From Brenneria alni (GTDB lineage Bacteria; Pseudomonadota; Gammaproteobacteria; Enterobacterales; Enterobacteriaceae): a DNA stretch of 64,000 bases. The position numbers and the translations under genes are program-made. The stretch covers positions 35,682-99,681 of the forward strand of contig NZ_MJLZ01000008.1 of assembly GCF_003666245.1 (NCBI RefSeq). Direction: 5' to 3'. Shown here in pieces: positions 60,955 to 64,000 of the stretch (position 1 is its first letter; every line of letters begins with the position of its first letter). The notes below the pieces were generated by a model that ran no database searches, was not told the origin of the DNA, and saw only the letters and a program-made list of their open reading frames with translations.

Positions 60955-63837
60955 TCACCCCACGATCAAGGCTGGCTGTTGTTGTTCAGGCGATTCTGAC
61001 GAAATTTCCTCCTGGATTTTCGCCGTGTGCTCAACCTCTTTTAATAGCGCCTTACCCGGCGATTTGGCATAGGCTGCCGCCTGTTTGCCGGCCTGAATAC
61101 CGAAAATAATGATATCCGCCACCGCGTTGCCGCCGATACGATTGGCACCGTGAATACCGCCGACCACTTCTCCGGCGGCATAGACTCCGGCGATAGCGTC
61201 CTTACGGCGATTCAAGACTCCGGCCCCGGTATTGATAACCACGCCCCCCATTGTGTGGTGAACGCCCGGCGCGACTTTAATGGCATAGTAAGGCGCGTGA
61301 TTAAGCGGATCGCGCATACCTGTCGCTCTGCCGAAATCATCGTCGCGCTTTTGGCTGACGAAGGTATTGTATCTGTCGAAGGTTTTTTGCAGCCTGTCTG
61401 GATCGACGCCAAGCGCTTCAGCCAGTTCAGCGGGACTCTCGCCGCTTACGGTTAACCCTTGCGACACATATTCTTCAACCGCCTTATTTTTATTTCTCAC
61501 CTGCTGATCAAACAGAATATAGGCATACTTTTCCGACAGGTTAACGATCGCCGCAGAAACTTTGTCTCTGGTATCCAACTCATTGATGAATCTTTCGCCA
61601 CGTTGTGAAACCAGAATAGCCCCACCGCCGCGGATAGATTCAGAGATCAAATAAGATGTCGTTTGCTCCACCGTCGGATGGATTTGAATTTCACCCAGGT
61701 CAACGGTGTCCGCGCCAAGATTTTCCAACAGCCGAATGCCAGCGCCGGTCGCGCCGGAGTGATTCGTCGTCACATAGCCATCAAGATCGGGCCGATATTT
61801 GACAACCATTTGTTCATTCGCGCCGAATCCGCCCGTTGCCACAATAACGGCTTTTGTCGGAATGATTTTTTCTTTATTTTCATCATTAACGATTCTGACG
61901 CCCACCACTTTCCCTTGATCTTGAATGATGTCGATCACCGCCGTATCCAACATGACGTCAATATTATATTTATTGATATTTTTTATCAGACCGCTAATCA
62001 AATAACCGCCGACTGAAGCCCCGTTCGCCGGTCTGTGCGTTCTGTCAACACTCATGCCGCCAGTGGTGGTAATGTCGCTCAACTCAATGCCGTGTCTGGC
62101 AAGCCAGTCAATGGCGATCGGCGCATGTTCAACGAAATATTTCACCAGTTCCGGGTTGTTTTTATGCTTACCGCTTTTCAATGTCTCGTTATAGAAAAGG
62201 GTTTGGCTATCTTCAATTCCTTTGATTTTTTGAAATAGCGTCCCGGCGGCGTTCATACCGGCCGAGGCTTTGATCGTATTGCCGCCGATAACCGGCATTT
62301 TTTCGACCAGAATAACGCTAGCCCCTTCCTCACTGGCCTGAATCGCCGCCGCAAGCCCCGCACCGCCGCTACCGATAACCACCACATCGACATCCTGAAT
62401 GGCATCAGGATTGCCGCCATTTTCAATAATGGCGTCTTCGCATGATTTCACCATCGCTTTGGTGACCGCTTTTTTAATCGCTTCACTCTGCGCCGTCGCG
62501 CCGGTTACCGCATCAACATGTGGGCTGTTGGCGTCGACAATCCGCTCACGGATAATTTCAAAACTTATCAGCAACGACTCGTCAATATCGGCGCCATCAT
62601 CCAGCGCAATATTTTTTATCTGGTTTTGTTCAAAGTGGATATTCAAAACCAGGTCACAATTTTCATCCGCGACTTTTTCCTGATAAGTCCCGGATTTAAA
62701 TTTTTTCCCATTTAAACTCACATCCCGAATCATTGCCTCCACTAACGAAAAACGCCACAAGGGTTCGGGGATCATTAACGCTTCGCGCTTACCGCTATCA
62801 ATATAAAGATCGATTTTCTGCTGGTCGGCAATTTGTTCAATCCAGTCCGGGTAGGCAATACAGCCTCTGCCTACGGCGACCAGGTCATAACCGTTTTCCA
62901 GGGCCGTCACGGCATCTGTTTTATTGATAATGTCGCCGACGCCAATTACCGGAATTACCGCCAGTCTGGCAGAGCGGTTAGCGACATATTTTTTAATCAA
63001 CGGCGTAGGATCGTTAATATCGACAATTGACGAGCGTAACGTATGCCCCATAGAGAAGTGCACATAATCCAATCCCTTTTCCGCCAGTTTATCCAACAGA
63101 TACAACGAATCATCAAATCGAATGCCTGGCTCTTCTATTTCCTCCGGAGAGAATCGATAACCAATGATAAAAGGCCGATCCGCATATTTATTTACCCTCT
63201 CATGAGTGATATCCAGAACGGCCAGTGGGAATTTCGCCCGCTTATCTCTGCTGCCGCCCCACTTATCAGTGCGTTGATTTGAATTGGGGGAATAGAACTG
63301 CTGAATCAGATAAGTATTGGCGCCATGAATTTCCACGCCGTCAAAGCCAGCCTGGATAGCCCGATAGACTGCCTTGCCAAACTTTTCGATCATCTCCTCA
63401 ACGTCATCTTCCGTTAACGCAACAGGAACTACCGCGCCAGCTCTGGGCGCGGCCAATGCGCTCGGCGCCACTGGCGAGGCGCCGCCAATAAAGCGAGGTT
63501 CCACCATGCGCCCGCCATGATAAATTTGCAGTATCGCTTTCGATCCCTTTGCCTGAATCGCCGCCGAAATTTTCGCCAGACCGGCTATTTTAGCGTCATC
63601 ATCGATCCCTATTGCCCCAGGGAACGCCAGCCCTTTATCATCAACAAAACAGCATTCCACAATAATCGCGCCAATACTTCCCGCACGCGCCTGATAATAT
63701 TCGATTAATTCTTTGGTCACGCTCCCGTCAAAAAAGCCGCTACAGGTGGTCATTGGCGCCATAAGCACCCTATTCTTCAGGGTGACGCCATTAGGTAGCG
63801 TGAAAGATTTTAACAAGTCATGGTTACTATTTGTCAT
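60955..63837 (-). CDS. NADH:fumarate-reductase-like three-domain flavoprotein
   Basis: A 960-residue cytosolic protein with three parts. Residues 1-360 are an OYE-like NADH:flavin oxidoreductase (HGAN 171-174; FYSPNSNQRTDKWGG). Residues about 365-465 are an FMN_bind domain with the flavinylation motif DAVTGAT, Thr448 the likely FMN-bearing residue. Residues about 484-930 are a fumarate-reductase-type FAD domain (VVVIGSGGAGLAAAIQ, HTMGGVVINTGAGVLNR, GEVVGGIHGANRIGGNAVADIIIFG). This matches the soluble NADH:fumarate oxidoreductase of Klebsiella; acrylate or urocanate reductases are alternative substrate types. The next gene is apbE, its likely maturase. The upstream 163 bases are AT-rich. Confidence 0.88.
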   Translation of the reverse strand: MTNSNHDLLKSFTLPNGVTLKNRVLMAPMTTCSGFFDGSVTKELIEYYQARAGSIGAIIVECCFVDDKGLAFPGAIGIDDDAKIAGLAKISAAIQAKGSKAILQIYHGGRMVEPRFIGGASPVAPSALAAPRAGAVVPVALTEDDVEEMIEKFGKAVYRAIQAGFDGVEIHGANTYLIQQFYSPNSNQRTDKWGGSRDKRAKFPLAVLDITHERVNKYADRPFIIGYRFSPEEIEEPGIRFDDSLYLLDKLAEKGLDYVHFSMGHTLRSSIVDINDPTPLIKKYVANRSARLAVIPVIGVGDIINKTDAVTALENGYDLVAVGRGCIAYPDWIEQIADQQKIDLYIDSGKREALMIPEPLWRFSLVEAMIRDVSLNGKKFKSGTYQEKVADENCDLVLNIHFEQNQIKNIALDDGADIDESLLISFEIIRERIVDANSPHVDAVTGATAQSEAIKKAVTKAMVKSCEDAIIENGGNPDAIQDVDVVVIGSGGAGLAAAIQASEEGASVILVEKMPVIGGNTIKASAGMNAAGTLFQKIKGIEDSQTLFYNETLKSGKHKNNPELVKYFVEHAPIAIDWLARHGIELSDITTTGGMSVDRTHRPANGASVGGYLISGLIKNINKYNIDVMLDTAVIDIIQDQGKVVGVRIVNDENKEKIIPTKAVIVATGGFGANEQMVVKYRPDLDGYVTTNHSGATGAGIRLLENLGADTVDLGEIQIHPTVEQTTSYLISESIRGGGAILVSQRGERFINELDTRDKVSAAIVNLSEKYAYILFDQQVRNKNKAVEEYVSQGLTVSGESPAELAEALGVDPDRLQKTFDRYNTFVSQKRDDDFGRATGMRDPLNHAPYYAIKVAPGVHHTMGGVVINTGAGVLNRRKDAIAGVYAAGEVVGGIHGANRIGGNAVADIIIFGIQAGKQAAAYAKSPGKALLKEVEHTAKIQEEISSESPEQQQPALIVG

Positions 63838-64000
63838 AGTGAACGCTCCACTTTGAAATGAAAATTCTGCTCAAAAATAAATCAATAAAGCAGCCATGAT
63901 TTTTGTCGTAATTAGTTATACTGGCTGATAGTTTATTAGCTAAGTATGTCTTTTTTTTAATGTAATAATACGTTTTTTTAATATTTTAACTGCCAGATAG

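Noticed and set aside
1..64000. tRNA, rRNA genes and insertion sequences
   Set aside because: No cloverleaf-like sequence, rRNA segment or transposase gene was noticed on reading; a tRNA scan and IS search would settle it.

Overview
The window is enterobacterial DNA, most likely from a soft-rot or wilt genus of the Pectobacteriaceae (Pectobacterium or Brenneria). The host part (about 38.9-64 kb) carries ttcA, zntB, mppA, tpx, tyrR, ycjF-ycjX, pspCBA/pspF, sapABCDF and fabI in an enterobacterial arrangement. A secreted GH5-CBM3 cellulase of the CelV type lies between pspF and the sap operon. The right edge holds an NADH:fumarate-reductase-like three-domain flavoprotein with its ApbE flavin transferase.

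Positions 1 to about 38.9 kb are most of a lambdoid prophage integrated at the 5' end of ttcA, the site used by the E. coli Rac prophage; the integrase is of the Rac IntR type. The left end (attL and the rest of the tail genes) lies outside the window. The map is a mirror image of lambda. On the right, a plus-strand early-left operon runs from PL/OL (27.55 kb) through an N-like antiterminator, tandem terminators, small accessory genes, an annealing-protein/YqaJ-exonuclease pair, HolE/Hot, Xis and Int. In the centre are the LexA-like CI repressor and Cro (24.3-25.3 kb). To the left, a minus-strand operon runs Cro, small genes, O-like (with iteron origin), P-like, an RdgC-FtsK-gamma fusion, Dam- and Dcm-type methyltransferases, HNH, DUF1367, YbcO, VRR-NUC, a Rap1a/Tai-like protein, an antirepressor with a c4-like leader, and Q. 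The late promoter with its immediate terminator follows, then holin, SAR-type endolysin, Rz/Rz1, an SOS-box small gene, terminase, portal, scaffold, coat, decoration protein, adaptors and a tail fibre. The virion genes suggest a podovirus-like head and connector.

The least-explained parts are: (i) a HipA-like kinase plus DUF3037 gene pair, with a convergent membrane-protein gene, in the position lambda uses for rexAB; (ii) an RdgC protein fused to an FtsK-gamma DNA-reading domain; (iii) a small gene under a LexA box between the spanin and terminase genes; (iv) a c4-like antisense leader on the antirepressor; (v) a second copy of the late promoter/terminator cassette between portal and scaffold; and (vi) one translation-initiation sequence (GGACTGACCA next to the start) reused in front of at least nine start codons on both arms.

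Host functions in the window are tRNA thiolation (TtcA), zinc transport (ZntB), murein tripeptide uptake (MppA), peroxide defence (Tpx), aromatic amino acid control (TyrR), envelope stress (Psp), plant cell wall attack (cellulase), peptide resistance (Sap), fatty acid synthesis (FabI) and anaerobic electron disposal (Frd-like/ApbE). No tRNA, rRNA, CRISPR array or insertion sequence was recognised.
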